A DNA stretch of 64,000 bases from 58-81 sp012729145 (GCA_040770625.1 JAXGIW010000007.1:1-64000); one strand, 5' to 3'; shown: positions 20,200-29,839, counted from the stretch's first letter. A program made the numbers and translations. Notes: a model not told the origin generated them from the letters alone.

Positions 20200-20432
20200 T
20201 GTATCCTAACGACCTTTTCTATCTCGGGTATCTCCTTCCGGATGACGGCCTCCACCTGGGTTCGCAAGGTCTCTGCGGCAAAGGGACAACCGCCGCATGC
20301 TCCCTTGAGCCTTACTGTAAGTACGCTGCCGTCGGGATCAAATCCCACTATCTCTATATCGCCTCCATGCTCCTGAAGCGCCGGCCTGATCTGTTCATTG
20401 ATAAGGGATCTGGCCCTTTCTTCCGTCTCCAA
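20196..20432 (-). CDS. NifU C-terminal domain (Nfu) Fe-S scaffold or carrier
   Basis: This 78-residue protein consists of only the NifU C-terminal domain, which holds a [4Fe-4S] cluster between two subunits through a CxxC motif, seen here as GACGGCPFA. Small stand-alone Nfu proteins act as carriers delivering clusters to target enzymes. It overlaps phoH by four bases and follows the carboxyltransferase by 43 bases. Confidence 0.92.
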   Translation of the reverse strand: METEERARSLINEQIRPALQEHGGDIEIVGFDPDGSVLTVRLKGACGGCPFAAETLRTQVEAVIRKEIPEIEKVVRIQ

Positions 20433-20475
20433 TAAGAATACCTCCAGTCATTCAGCCGCCGATCGGGATCGGACA

Positions 20476-21951
20476 CTAAAGAGGGTAGGCTGCACCCTCG
20501 ACAAGGGGTTCCAGACCTACGTCCCTGAGATTCTCCCGGGCGAACTTCCTTACGAGGAAATCCTTTGCTACGGCAGGGAAAAGAGCGTAGCTAAGGGCAT
20601 CCTCGGGCTGCATGATCCATGACCCCATGGCTTCGTAGACACCTGGCAGCTCCGGTTCCAGCACCTCTCCGGGCCGGCAGGTAATGGCCTTCTCGTCGCC
20701 GATGACCTTCTTCTGGACTTCCCTGTCCAGAGGTCCCGGGGGCGTCCCATAGTAACCGAGGAAGTAGTTCTTTACCTCCTTGGAGACCATTTTCCACCTC
20801 TCTCCCATGAGTACGTTTAGGGTGGCCTGGGTGCCCACCAACTGGCTCGTCGGCGTGACAAGGGGCGGGTAGCCCATCTCCTTGCGGACAATGGGAACCT
20901 CCCTGAGCACGTCCTGGAGTCGGTCCAGGGAGTTCTGCTCCTTCAGCTGGCTCACAAGGTTGGAGTACATGCCGCCTGGTATCTGGTAGATGAGGACGTT
21001 GATATCGACCCCTTCAAGACCCATTATCAGCTTGCTGTACTTCTCCCTGAGCTCCTTGAAATACCCTGATACCGGGACCAGCCTGTCAAGGCTTATGCCC
21101 GTCTCATACTCCTCCCCCGTCAGCGCAGCCACCATCGTCTCCGTGGCTGGCTGACTCGTGCCCATAGCGAAGGGTGAAATGGCGCAGTCCACCACGTCAG
21201 CTCCAGCCTGGACCGAGGCGTAGTAGGCCATGGCGGCCATTCCGCTGGTGTAATGGGAGTGGACCTGGACAGGCAGGGATGTCTTCTTCTTTATGGTCCT
21301 CACCAGTTCGTAGGCATCCACGGGGCCCAGAAGGCCTGCCATGTCCTTTATGCAGATCGAATCGGCTCCCATCTTCTTCATCTTCAGGGACAGGTCCGAG
21401 AAGGCCTCCAGGGTGTGCATCGGGGAGATCGTGAAGGATATGCACATCTGGAGGTGGGAGCCCTCCTTCTTGACCTGGTCAGCGGCGATCTCCATGTTCC
21501 GGAGGTCGTTCAGGGCGTCGAAGACCCTGACAATGTCTAGCCCGCTTCCGACGGCCCTCTTCACGAACTCCCTTACCACGTCGTCAGCGTAATGCCTGTA
21601 GCCGACAATATTCTGACCCCTCAAAAGCATCTGGAGCCTGGTCTTGCGAAAGTACTTCCTCAATGTGCGGAGACGTTCCCATGGGTCTTCGTCCAGGAAG
21701 CGCATGCAGGTGTCGAAAGTTGCGCCCCCCCAGACCTCGAGGGAGTGGTAGCCAACTTCGTCCATCCTTTCCGCCACGGGGATCATGTCCTCGGTGCGAA
21801 GTCTCGTTGCCATGATGGACTGATGTGCGTCCCTGAGGGCTGTCTCGGTGATGCCTATCTTCTTTTTTCTGGGCATTTCCCTGGGTGTCTCCTTGTCAAT
21901 ATCCCCCGTTTCGGGAGTTGTAATTTTCTTCTCTTTTGTTCGCGCGCTCAT
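20476..21951 (-). CDS. oadA: Carboxyltransferase subunit, oxaloacetate decarboxylase alpha/pyruvate carboxylase B type
   Basis: A TIM-barrel carboxyltransferase of 491 residues. ETALRDAHQSIMATRLRTED and EVWGGATFDTCMRFL mark the active site, and SICIKDMAGLLGP and PVQVHSHYTSG follow. The biotinyl domain that many OadA proteins carry at the C-terminus is absent, so a separate biotin carrier is needed; neither it nor a membrane beta subunit is in the window. It could serve oxaloacetate decarboxylase, pyruvate carboxylase or a transcarboxylase. A near-perfect GGAGGTGA site precedes the ATG. Confidence 0.88.
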   Translation of the reverse strand: MSARTKEKKITTPETGDIDKETPREMPRKKKIGITETALRDAHQSIMATRLRTEDMIPVAERMDEVGYHSLEVWGGATFDTCMRFLDEDPWERLRTLRKYFRKTRLQMLLRGQNIVGYRHYADDVVREFVKRAVGSGLDIVRVFDALNDLRNMEIAADQVKKEGSHLQMCISFTISPMHTLEAFSDLSLKMKKMGADSICIKDMAGLLGPVDAYELVRTIKKKTSLPVQVHSHYTSGMAAMAYYASVQAGADVVDCAISPFAMGTSQPATETMVAALTGEEYETGISLDRLVPVSGYFKELREKYSKLIMGLEGVDINVLIYQIPGGMYSNLVSQLKEQNSLDRLQDVLREVPIVRKEMGYPPLVTPTSQLVGTQATLNVLMGERWKMVSKEVKNYFLGYYGTPPGPLDREVQKKVIGDEKAITCRPGEVLEPELPGVYEAMGSWIMQPEDALSYALFPAVAKDFLVRKFARENLRDVGLEPLVEGAAYPL

Positions 21952-21978
21952 TTCGTCACCTCCGGAGTATCTACTCGT

Positions 21979-22797
21979 TCAAGCAGTGCCAGCGGCTTTC
22001 TCTCTCTTGGCATTGTCCCAGAGAATCTCCAGCTCTTCAAGGGAATAGTCCGACCATGGCCTTCCGCTCCGCTCGACGCTGTCTTCTATGAAGCGGAACC
22101 TATCCTCGAATTTTCTGTTGGCTCTCTGAAGGCTGAACTCGGCTTCAACTCTCAGATGCCTGGAGAGGTTGACCAGGGCAAAGAAAGTATCGCCGATCTC
22201 CTCTTCGATGTTATCGCTGTCGCAGGAGGCAACTGCTTCGTGCAGCTCTTTGATCTCCTCCTGGACCTTGTCCATAAGGGGCTTCAGGTCACCCTCCTCC
22301 CAGTCGAAACCGACCTTGGCGGCCCTGTCCTGGATCTGCCTGGACTTGACCAGAGCGGGAAGACTGGGGGGTATCCCCGCAAAGAGCGACGAGTCCTTCT
22401 TCCCGATCCTTCTTTCGCCCTGCTTGATCAGGTCCCAGTTCTTCCTGACGGCAGAACTGTTTTCCACTCTCTCTTCCCCGAAAACATGGGGATGTCTCCT
22501 TTTCAGCTTGTCGTTGAGGGCCTTGATGGAGTCTGCAAGATCGAACAGACCCTCCTCCATGCAGATCCGGGCCACAAATACGACCTGGAGGAGCAGGTCC
22601 CCACACTCTTCGCAGATGGACCCCGGCTCCTCCCTTTCAATGGCATCAACCAGTTCATAGGCCTCCTCCAGAATGAAGGATCTCAGGCTTTTCAGGGTCT
22701 GCTCCCTGTCCCAGGGACATCCCCCTGGCTCTCTGAGCCTTTTCATTATCGAAAGAAGTCTGTCCATCTGTTCATGGACCCCTGGACCCTTATCCAT
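21979..22797 (-). CDS. mazG: Nucleoside triphosphate pyrophosphohydrolase MazG
   Basis: MazG removes pyrophosphate from non-canonical or surplus NTPs. The 272 residues hold two MazG domains: the first with GGCPWDREQT and EEAYELVDAI...EECGDLLLQVVF, the second with EEIKELHEA...EEIGDTFFALVNLSRH. These carry the metal-binding glutamates. Start overlaps the mfd stop by eight bases. Bacillus also has mazG downstream of mfd. Confidence 0.94.
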   Translation of the reverse strand: MDKGPGVHEQMDRLLSIMKRLREPGGCPWDREQTLKSLRSFILEEAYELVDAIEREEPGSICEECGDLLLQVVFVARICMEEGLFDLADSIKALNDKLKRRHPHVFGEERVENSSAVRKNWDLIKQGERRIGKKDSSLFAGIPPSLPALVKSRQIQDRAAKVGFDWEEGDLKPLMDKVQEEIKELHEAVASCDSDNIEEEIGDTFFALVNLSRHLRVEAEFSLQRANRKFEDRFRFIEDSVERSGRPWSDYSLEELEILWDNAKREKAAGTA

Positions 22798-25700
22798 CTT
22801 CTTCCTCCCCTGTCAATATACCCATGCGGGCACAGACCATATCTGCAAGCCCGAGCAAGCCCCTGTAGCCCCCGGGGCCCGTCAGTACGCCTCCTGAGGA
22901 CAGCACCCATCCCGGCCTTCCCGAGGCGAGTACTTCCAGCCTCTCAGGATCACCTCCGGCCTGGGTCTCCTTAAGGGTACAACGAACGTATTGTAACCCA
23001 TTGCGGTGCCCCATGGACCTAATCTTCGCAGAGGCTATCATGAAGGATACCGACTGAGGTACAGGGCCAAAGCGTTCCCGGATCTCCTTCTCAAGGTCAA
23101 GGACCTCTGGAAGGCTGTCCACCCTCAGGAGCCTGCGGAAGATGGCGATCCTTACGCTGGACTGGGGAACGTAGGAACTGGGGAGGACCACGGGAAGGCG
23201 TAAATCCATCCTGACCCTCTGGTCCGGATCCCTCCCCGACTCGGAGGTGACTTCCTCCTCGAGCATCCTGAAGTAGGTATTGAACCCTATCCTGTCAATA
23301 TGGCCATGCTGACGGGTGCCGATCAGCTGTCCTCCGCCCCTTATCTCCATATCCCTCTTCGCCAGCGCAAAACCGCCCCCGATATCGCTCAGCCCCGCAA
23401 TGGCCTCGAGGCGCTCGAGGGACTCGTAGGGTATTGCCCTGTCCGCAGGGTAGAAGAAAAAGGCGAAGGCCTGTTCTTCCCGTCTGCCCACCCTGCCTCT
23501 CAGCTGGTACATCTGGGCAAGACCCAGATCCTGGGCGTTGTCTACGATAAGCGTGTTGGCCCCGGGGAGATCGAGTCCGCTCTCAATAATGGTGGTACAG
23601 ACGAGAAGGTCCGTCTCCCTCCTGGAGAACTTCAACATCGCCTCTTCCAGTTTCTTCTCTTCCATGCGGCCGTGAACGATATCCACCCTCAGATCAGGAA
23701 AGCCCATCCTTATCCGGGCCGCAACGGATTCGATGGACTCGATCCTGTTATGGACGAAGAAGACCTGCCCCCCCCGCGCCCTCTCCCTCATGACAGCCTC
23801 CCTGAAAAGATCGTCCCTCCAGGGACCCACGTAGGTCATTACGGGCTGACGGCGGTAGGGAGGAGAGGATATTATCGAAATGTTGCTTATCCCTCCAAGG
23901 GCCATGTGAAGGGTTCTGGGGATCGGTGTGGCGGAGATGCTCAGAACGTCGATCGAGGGATCAAGCTTCTTCAGGCGTTCCTTGTGCAGGACACCGAAAC
24001 GATGCTCTTCGTCTATGACGATCAGACCCAACCTGCGGAACCTCAGATCACCCTGGAGGAGCCGGTGGGTTCCGAAGACCACGTCTACCAGACCTCTTTC
24101 GAGGTCTTTCCTTATCTCTTCCTGTCTCTTTCTCGGCACGAAACGGGAGAGGACCTCGGCCCTCACCGGAAGACCGGTTATCCTTGCGGTGAATGACTCG
24201 AAGTGTTGAACGGCCAGAAGAGTTGTGGGAACCAGGAAGGCCGTCTGTCTTCCGCCTTCTGCTGCCTTTACGGCCGCCCGGAAGGCCACCTCGGTCTTCC
24301 CGAAGCCCACGTCGCCGACAAGGAGCCTGTCCATGGGAAGGGGGTCCTCCATGTCCTTCTTGATGGCAAGTACGGACGAGATCTGGTCACTGGTCTCTTC
24401 GAAGGGGAAGGCGCTCTCGAACTTGCCCACCAGTTCACCGTCGGGGGGAAGGGGCTCTTTCCTGCTCGTCTCTCTCGCAGAGTATAGGGCAAGGATCTGT
24501 TTTGCGGTCTCTCTTGCCTTCTCCCTGGCCCTGTTCGATGCCTTCTTCCAGGCAGTACCCCTGAGACTGTCCAGTTGCGGCAACTCACCTGAGAGGGCCG
24601 GGTAGGGAGTGATCTTGTAAAGCTGGACGAGTGGCAGGAGGAGTCTTCTGTTCTCTGCGAAGAGCAGGACCAGACAGTCCCTGTCCATGCCGCCGGAGGT
24701 CACTCTCTCGATACCCAGGCTCCTGGCAATGCCGTAATCTTCGTGGATAACGTGATCGAGCTCCCCGATTCTCTCCTCCCATTCTCTTGGAGGGATACGC
24801 CTGATCCTCCCCTCCCTGGTAACGGGGGACACCCCCACCAGGTCGCTGTCAGAGAGCAGTACTCTCCTTTCAAAACGGTCGACGAAACCCTTCGACAAGG
24901 TGCCCTTCTCGGTCCTGATCCCAAGATCCGATGCCCAGCGAGCCAGAAGATCGTTGGAGGAATAGAGCCTTATTTCAAATCCGTCTTCCTTCCAGCCTCT
25001 GATTATGGATTCAGCTGCTTCAAGTCTTCCCCTGAAGGACTGGACCTCCATTACAGGGATCCGCAGCACCGCTCCCTCCAGGGACCTGGCTATCGAACAG
25101 TTCGGATGACCGGAGAACCTCTCCAGCACTTCCTCCCACTGTGGAAGTGGGTCCAGCACCTCGTCAGCGGCCATCCTGTCCCATATCCAGCTGTATGCCT
25201 CTGCAGACCTGGCCAACCCCCGGGGTTCGAAGAGGACGACGCTGGCGCTCTTTGGCAGCATCTCGTCAAATCTTTTTCCGATGCCCCCCGCCAGCGAAAG
25301 AACCCGTGTGGGTCCGACGGGAGACCTGCTTCTCTGGCTTTCAGGGTCGAAGAGGTGGATGCTTTCGATGCGGTCGTCGAAGAATTCTATTCTGAGAGGT
25401 GAACGATAGGAAGGGTCAAAGATGTCGACGATGCTTCCCCTGCTTACGAACTGTCCCTCCTGCCAGACAAGGTCAGACCTCCTGTAACCTGAAACGTGGG
25501 CCCACTCAAGGAACCTGTCCCTATCGAGGGGAAAGCCTGCCTGAATATCTATTCCCGCAGAAGGAAGCGCAAGAGGTGCCATTACCGCAGGAGGTGTCGC
25601 AACGATACAGCCTGCAGCGGATCTCCACTGCTCGGTGGAGCTGCCTCTTTCGATCCTGTTAGCCTCATTCGAAATATGTTCCTGGGTCAGGGGGATCTCG

Positions 25701-25930
25701 GAAAGAACGTGGAGTTCTCTCTCCGGGAAGAGGACCTTCCAGTCCGAGACGAACTCGGACAGTCTCTGCTGGTCGGGGACTACAGCAAGATGGGGACCCT
25801 GAACGTCCCTGAGGGTCCAGCACCACGAGGACGTCCCCGCGGGCAGGTGGACCGTGGCTGAGGACCGCTGTTGCAGTATCGCTCCTATTGTTCCTGCCTT
25901 AATAGGTTGTTCATCTTCCGCAGCGATCAT
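22790..25930 (-). CDS. mfd: Transcription-repair coupling factor Mfd
   Basis: Mfd pushes stalled RNA polymerase off damaged DNA and recruits UvrA. At 1046 residues it is somewhat shorter than the E. coli protein, mostly in the N-terminal UvrB-like part. The RNAP-interaction domain follows at about residues 380-450, then the RecG-like motor with LLVGDVGFGKTEVAFRAAV (Walker A) and VIDEEHRFGVLHKERL (DEEH), and the C-terminal TRCF domain. Neighbours pth and mazG agree with the usual Mfd context. Confidence 0.96.
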   Translation of the reverse strand: MIAAEDEQPIKAGTIGAILQQRSSATVHLPAGTSSWCWTLRDVQGPHLAVVPDQQRLSEFVSDWKVLFPERELHVLSEIPLTQEHISNEANRIERGSSTEQWRSAAGCIVATPPAVMAPLALPSAGIDIQAGFPLDRDRFLEWAHVSGYRRSDLVWQEGQFVSRGSIVDIFDPSYRSPLRIEFFDDRIESIHLFDPESQRSRSPVGPTRVLSLAGGIGKRFDEMLPKSASVVLFEPRGLARSAEAYSWIWDRMAADEVLDPLPQWEEVLERFSGHPNCSIARSLEGAVLRIPVMEVQSFRGRLEAAESIIRGWKEDGFEIRLYSSNDLLARWASDLGIRTEKGTLSKGFVDRFERRVLLSDSDLVGVSPVTREGRIRRIPPREWEERIGELDHVIHEDYGIARSLGIERVTSGGMDRDCLVLLFAENRRLLLPLVQLYKITPYPALSGELPQLDSLRGTAWKKASNRAREKARETAKQILALYSARETSRKEPLPPDGELVGKFESAFPFEETSDQISSVLAIKKDMEDPLPMDRLLVGDVGFGKTEVAFRAAVKAAEGGRQTAFLVPTTLLAVQHFESFTARITGLPVRAEVLSRFVPRKRQEEIRKDLERGLVDVVFGTHRLLQGDLRFRRLGLIVIDEEHRFGVLHKERLKKLDPSIDVLSISATPIPRTLHMALGGISNISIISSPPYRRQPVMTYVGPWRDDLFREAVMRERARGGQVFFVHNRIESIESVAARIRMGFPDLRVDIVHGRMEEKKLEEAMLKFSRRETDLLVCTTIIESGLDLPGANTLIVDNAQDLGLAQMYQLRGRVGRREEQAFAFFFYPADRAIPYESLERLEAIAGLSDIGGGFALAKRDMEIRGGGQLIGTRQHGHIDRIGFNTYFRMLEEEVTSESGRDPDQRVRMDLRLPVVLPSSYVPQSSVRIAIFRRLLRVDSLPEVLDLEKEIRERFGPVPQSVSFMIASAKIRSMGHRNGLQYVRCTLKETQAGGDPERLEVLASGRPGWVLSSGGVLTGPGGYRGLLGLADMVCARMGILTGEEEDG

Positions 25931-25942
25931 GGCGAAAGAAGG

Positions 25943-26554
25943 CTACCCCTTCTCTCCGTTCTCGTTGATCGAAGTCCCGGAAATGTCCAGGGGTTGATTG
26001 GCCTCCCGCATTGCCTCGTCCAACCCCCTGGAGATCCACGTCATGACTGCGCTGCCGGCCTTTTCACAGATAGATGGGAGCTCGGTCAGTTCTTCCTGGG
26101 AAAAGGGATCCGTAACGAAGTCCACCAGCTCTCTTTGCACTCCAGGAGAGCCTATCCCGATGCGCAGCCTCGGGAAGTCAATGGACCCGAGGTTCGCAAT
26201 GACCGACACCATCCCCTTGTGCCCGCCAGCAGACCCCCTGCCCCTTAGACGGATCCGCCCGAAGGGGAGGGCAACATCATCATAAACCACAAGAAGGTCT
26301 TCCAGTCCCAGGTCGAGGGACCAGAAGACCTTCCTGACTGCGTTGCCACTAAGGTTCATGTAGGTCATCGGCTTCATGAGAAGCACTTGCTCTCCGTCAA
26401 CAAGACGGGGGCCCCAGACCTGGGAGTCCATAGACAGGGAATGCTTCCCGGCGCCGATCCGTTGGCGGAGAAGGTCGAGAACATGCCAGCCGGCGTTGTG
26501 CCTTGTCCAGGCATAACGCACCCCCGGGTTGCCCAGCCCCACGACCAGTTTCAA
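25943..26554 (-). CDS. pth: Peptidyl-tRNA hydrolase
   Basis: Releases tRNA from prematurely dropped peptidyl-tRNA. The 203-residue chain has the GLGNPGVRYAWTRHNAGWHV signature with the catalytic histidine, MTYMNLSGNAV and GSAGGHKGM. It is six bases after the L25 gene. The C-terminus is about ten residues longer than in the E. coli enzyme. Confidence 0.96.
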   Translation of the reverse strand: MKLVVGLGNPGVRYAWTRHNAGWHVLDLLRQRIGAGKHSLSMDSQVWGPRLVDGEQVLLMKPMTYMNLSGNAVRKVFWSLDLGLEDLLVVYDDVALPFGRIRLRGRGSAGGHKGMVSVIANLGSIDFPRLRIGIGSPGVQRELVDFVTDPFSQEELTELPSICEKAGSAVMTWISRGLDEAMREANQPLDISGTSINENGEKG

Positions 26555-26560
26555 AAAAAG

Positions 26561-27223
26561 CTAGACCTCCTCTTCCTTCGCCTTTCCCTTTGATACTACC
26601 TCTACCTCGGCGGTCTCTTCCTCCTCTTCCGCTCCCTCTTCGACCTCGGCCTCCACGCGGGCGTGGACTACGGTCACGATCACTTCTTCGGGAGAAAGGG
26701 TGAGGACCGCGCTCTCCGGAAGCTTGACGTCGGCAATGCGCACAGTCCCTTCGATGGGCAATGCCGTTATGTCTATGACAATGGAGTCAGGTATCTCCCT
26801 GGGGAGAACCTCCATCTCCACTTCATGGATCAGCTGTTCGAAGACGCCCCCCTGCCTGATACCCGCGCACTTTTCCCTTCCGAGTATCTCGACGGGAACA
26901 TTGACCGAAACCCTGTGCCCTTTCTGGAGCTGGAGGAAATCCACGTGAAGGATATCACCGGTCAGCGGGTCTCTCTGGAGATCTCTCATAAGGCAGAGCT
27001 CCTTTTTCCCTCCGGGGGTCTCAACGTCCAGCCTGGCGGTCTCCCAACGACCTGAGTTGGCTATGGGAACAATGGTCTGGGTGTTCACACAGAAGGGCAT
27101 AGATCCGGGGTATCCGGGTCCGTAGAGAACCCCGGGCACCTTGCCTTCGCCTCTGATCTTCTTGCAGTGCTGCTTCCCTGTTCCTTCTCTCATTTCGAGC
27201 CTGATCCTGGTACCCTTGTCCAT
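26561..27223 (-). CDS. rplY: Ribosomal protein L25 (CTC/TL5 type)
   Basis: This 5S-rRNA-binding protein has the long general-stress form (CTC/TL5), 220 residues. An N-terminal L25 beta-barrel (MREGTGKQHCKKIRGEGKVPGVLYG) is followed by the TL5 C-terminal domain. The last 25 residues are highly acidic with many Glu. It lies between prs and pth, the same order as in Bacillus. Confidence 0.95.
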   Translation of the reverse strand: MDKGTRIRLEMREGTGKQHCKKIRGEGKVPGVLYGPGYPGSMPFCVNTQTIVPIANSGRWETARLDVETPGGKKELCLMRDLQRDPLTGDILHVDFLQLQKGHRVSVNVPVEILGREKCAGIRQGGVFEQLIHEVEMEVLPREIPDSIVIDITALPIEGTVRIADVKLPESAVLTLSPEEVIVTVVHARVEAEVEEGAEEEEETAEVEVVSKGKAKEEEV

Positions 27224-27268
27224 AAAATTCCCTCCTCGTTGTGTATAAGAACCAGAGGTCGCAGTGAT

Positions 27269-28243
27269 CTACCTGAAAAGGATGCTCACCGAATGATCGG
27301 AGTGGATCCTGCTGATGGCCTCTGCAAAAAGCGGTGCTATCGAAAGAACAGTTATCTTGTCGATCTTCTTTTCCTCCGACAGGGGTATGGTATTGGTCAG
27401 TACCACCTGGTGAATGGGCGACCTGCTGATCCTGTCTATGGCTGGACCCGAAAGGACGCCATGGGTCGCACAGGCGTATACCTTTTTGGCACCCCGTGCC
27501 AGAAGGGCTTCAGCGGCCTGAACCATCGTGCCTGCCGTATCTATGATGTCGTCAACGAGCACAGCTGTCTTGCCGGAAACGTCACCGATTATCTCCATAA
27601 CCTCGCTGAAGTTGGCCACCTCGTGGGAGCGGCGCTTGTCAACTATTGCCAGGTCGGCGTTCAGGTGTACAGCAAATCGCCTTGCCCTGACCACACCCCC
27701 GATGTCAGGCGATATTACCACAAGCCTGTCCTGTTCCAGTTCCCTCTTGAGGGTATCCCTGAAATAGGCCGCCAGGAGCGGAATGCCTGTAAGATGGTCC
27801 ACAGGGATGTCGAAAAAACCCTGGATCTGACCGGCGTGCAGATCGGCGGCCAGGACACGGTCAGCACCGGCCTTCTCGATCAGGTTGGCCACCAGTTTCG
27901 CCGTGATCGGCTCCCGGGCCTTGGTCTTGCGATCCTGCCTGGCGTATCCAAAATAGGGGGTAACTACGTTAACCCTGTAGGCGGATGCCCTGCGCATGAC
28001 ATCGATCATTATCAGCAGTTCCATAAGATTCTCGTTAACAGGTTCACAGGTGGGTTGGACAACGTAGACGTCAGCTCCCCTGACGCTCTCCTCCACGGAA
28101 ACACCTATCTCGCCGTCAGAGAACCGGAAGAGGTTCGCTGTGGCTATCCCTACACCGAGGTTCTCGCAGATGGACCTGGTGAACTCGGGGTGGGCGCTCC
28201 CTGAAAAAATCTTAAGTTCCCTTAGTTTTGAGGCCACCTTCAT
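27269..28243 (-). CDS. prs: Ribose-phosphate pyrophosphokinase
   Basis: Makes PRPP from ribose-5-phosphate and ATP for nucleotide, histidine and tryptophan synthesis. The 324-residue protein contains DLHAGQIQGFFDIPVDHL and the PRPP loop VDDIIDTAGTM. The start at 28243 overlaps the glmU stop and has a strong GGGGGAGGGG site; longer versions would read into glmU in another frame. Coupled expression with glmU is likely. Confidence 0.97.
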   Translation of the reverse strand: MKVASKLRELKIFSGSAHPEFTRSICENLGVGIATANLFRFSDGEIGVSVEESVRGADVYVVQPTCEPVNENLMELLIMIDVMRRASAYRVNVVTPYFGYARQDRKTKAREPITAKLVANLIEKAGADRVLAADLHAGQIQGFFDIPVDHLTGIPLLAAYFRDTLKRELEQDRLVVISPDIGGVVRARRFAVHLNADLAIVDKRRSHEVANFSEVMEIIGDVSGKTAVLVDDIIDTAGTMVQAAEALLARGAKKVYACATHGVLSGPAIDRISRSPIHQVVLTNTIPLSEEKKIDKITVLSIAPLFAEAISRIHSDHSVSILFR

Positions 28244-29634
28244 TCCCCTCCCCCGTCGGGTTTCCTCTTCCTGCGAGCCCACCCTTCGATATTCTTCTGC
28301 CTTGCCCTTCCGATAGCCAGGGATTCGGCGGGGACATCCTTCGTGATGACCGAACCGGCTGCAGTACAGGACCTGTCGCCCAGCGAGACGGGCGCCACGA
28401 ACATCGTATCGCTGCCGACGAAACAACCTTCCCCTATGGTGGTAGGGTTCTTCCTTTCGCCGTCATAGTTGCAGGTTATAGTGCCGGCTCCTATGTTGCT
28501 GCCCTTTCCCACCGTGGCATCCCCTATGTAGGAGAGGTGGGGAACCTTGACCCCTTCGCCGATCATGCTTTTCTTGATCTCGACGAACTTCCCTGCGAAG
28601 GCCCCTTCGCCCAGCTCCGATCCGTCCCTGACATAGGTGAACGGGCCAAGGACCGAATTGTCCCCTGCCCTGCTGTCACATATCACGACATGACCTGACA
28701 GATGGACATTCTCGCCTAAAATGCTGTTCCTGACAATAGAATAACTTCCAAGCCTGGAACGGCTGCCGATATCCGATCTGCCCCAAACCTGCACAAAGGG
28801 CTCTACCGTCACGTCATCACCGATGGACACACCCGGTCCGATCCAGACCGTCTCGGAATCTACGCATTTGAGCCCGTTCTTCATATGACGGTCCAAAATA
28901 CGTCTCCTCATGATCCTCGAGACCCTGTCAAGCTGAAGGGGGTCGTTAACGCCCTCCATCTCGTCCGGGTCGGGGCAGACCATCATTCCCACTCTCTTGT
29001 CCTCTTCACAGAGGTTATGGATGACATCTGTAAGATAGAACTCTCCCTGGGAGTTTTCCCTTCCGATATTTTCAAGCTGTTCCAGAAGTGACCCGGTCCT
29101 GAAGATGTAGATCCCGCTGTTCACCCTGCCGCACTTTTTTTCGTGCTCTTTTGCATCCTTCTCCTCCACGATCCGGAATCCCTTCTCTGTATCGAGGACC
29201 CGTCCGTAACCGGTGGGATCAGAAGGTTCAAAGACAAGGAAAGTGCAGTCCTCATCAGCTTCAAGGTACCGTGAGTTCAACCTGGCAAGAGTCTCCCCTG
29301 TGATCATGGGAACGTCTCCCGGGATTATCATCACCCGTTCGAAACGGGATATCCATTTTCGGGCAGTGAAGACCGCATGGCCCGTTCCCAGCTGCTCCTG
29401 CTGGATAACCACCTCTGTGCCTGGCCAGGCGTTCTGCAGGTATTGGGAAACGGTCTCGCTACCGTGCCCCACCACCACCGCCCTCCCTGAGAAGTCGGGG
29501 GCATCCGTCGATCTCATGGGGTAGTAAAGGAGAGGTTCGTCCAGGAGTCTGAGAAGGACCTTGGGGGTTTCGCTCTTCATCCGCATACCCTTGCCCGCGG
29601 CCAGTACCAGTACCCCTGTGCCGGGTATTGACAT
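28240..29634 (-). CDS. glmU: Bifunctional GlmU: GlcNAc-1-phosphate uridyltransferase and GlcN-1-phosphate acetyltransferase
   Basis: GlmU does the last two steps of UDP-GlcNAc synthesis. Of 464 residues, the N-terminal half is a nucleotidyltransferase (VLVLAAGKGMRMKSETPKVL) and the C-terminal half is a left-handed beta-helix with hexapeptide repeats (GAGTITCNYDGERKNPTTIG). The start at 29634 has GGGAGGGA upstream. It heads the glmU-prs-rplY-pth-mfd-mazG series. GlmS and GlmM, which supply its substrate, lie at 31852-36200. Confidence 0.97.
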   Translation of the reverse strand: MSIPGTGVLVLAAGKGMRMKSETPKVLLRLLDEPLLYYPMRSTDAPDFSGRAVVVGHGSETVSQYLQNAWPGTEVVIQQEQLGTGHAVFTARKWISRFERVMIIPGDVPMITGETLARLNSRYLEADEDCTFLVFEPSDPTGYGRVLDTEKGFRIVEEKDAKEHEKKCGRVNSGIYIFRTGSLLEQLENIGRENSQGEFYLTDVIHNLCEEDKRVGMMVCPDPDEMEGVNDPLQLDRVSRIMRRRILDRHMKNGLKCVDSETVWIGPGVSIGDDVTVEPFVQVWGRSDIGSRSRLGSYSIVRNSILGENVHLSGHVVICDSRAGDNSVLGPFTYVRDGSELGEGAFAGKFVEIKKSMIGEGVKVPHLSYIGDATVGKGSNIGAGTITCNYDGERKNPTTIGEGCFVGSDTMFVAPVSLGDRSCTAAGSVITKDVPAESLAIGRARQKNIEGWARRKRKPDGGGE

Positions 29635-29712
29635 GGCGATCCCTCCCTGAAGTAAATTCACTCTAGATTTTAACACGCCCGGAGCACCTTCCGTCCGGGA
29701 ACACACAACGAT

Positions 29713-29738
29713 CCAGGGGAAGCCAAGACTTCCCCTGG
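29713..29738 (-). terminator. Hairpin after tRNA-Gln
   Basis: A perfect 10-bp stem, CCAGGGGAAG with its complement around a six-base loop, lies just downstream of tRNA-Gln and upstream of glmU. The T-content after it on the minus strand is modest (ATCGTTGTGTG), so it may be a weak terminator or a 3'-end processing signal. Confidence 0.55.
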
Positions 29739-29748
29739 TCGGATCTGC

Positions 29749-29823
29749 TGGCTGGGGTGGCTGGATTCGAACCAGCGATCACGGATCCAAAGTCCGCCGC
29801 CTTGCCAGCTTGGCTACACCCCA
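29749..29823 (-). tRNA. tRNA-Gln (anticodon TTG)
   Basis: The minus strand gives a 75-nt cloverleaf starting TGGGGTG and ending with encoded CCA; the acceptor stem pairs fully. The anticodon loop is CTTTGGA with TTG, and the T arm carries GTTCGAATC. It is a stand-alone tRNA gene with its own promoter. Confidence 0.96.
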
Positions 29824-29839
29824 ACAGTTAAGCCCCGCA

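Noticed and set aside
21592..22974. A long plus-strand frame of 460 codons
   Set aside because: It is antisense to oadA, mazG and the mfd end. The minus-strand products are clearly real and the plus-strand translation has no known motif.
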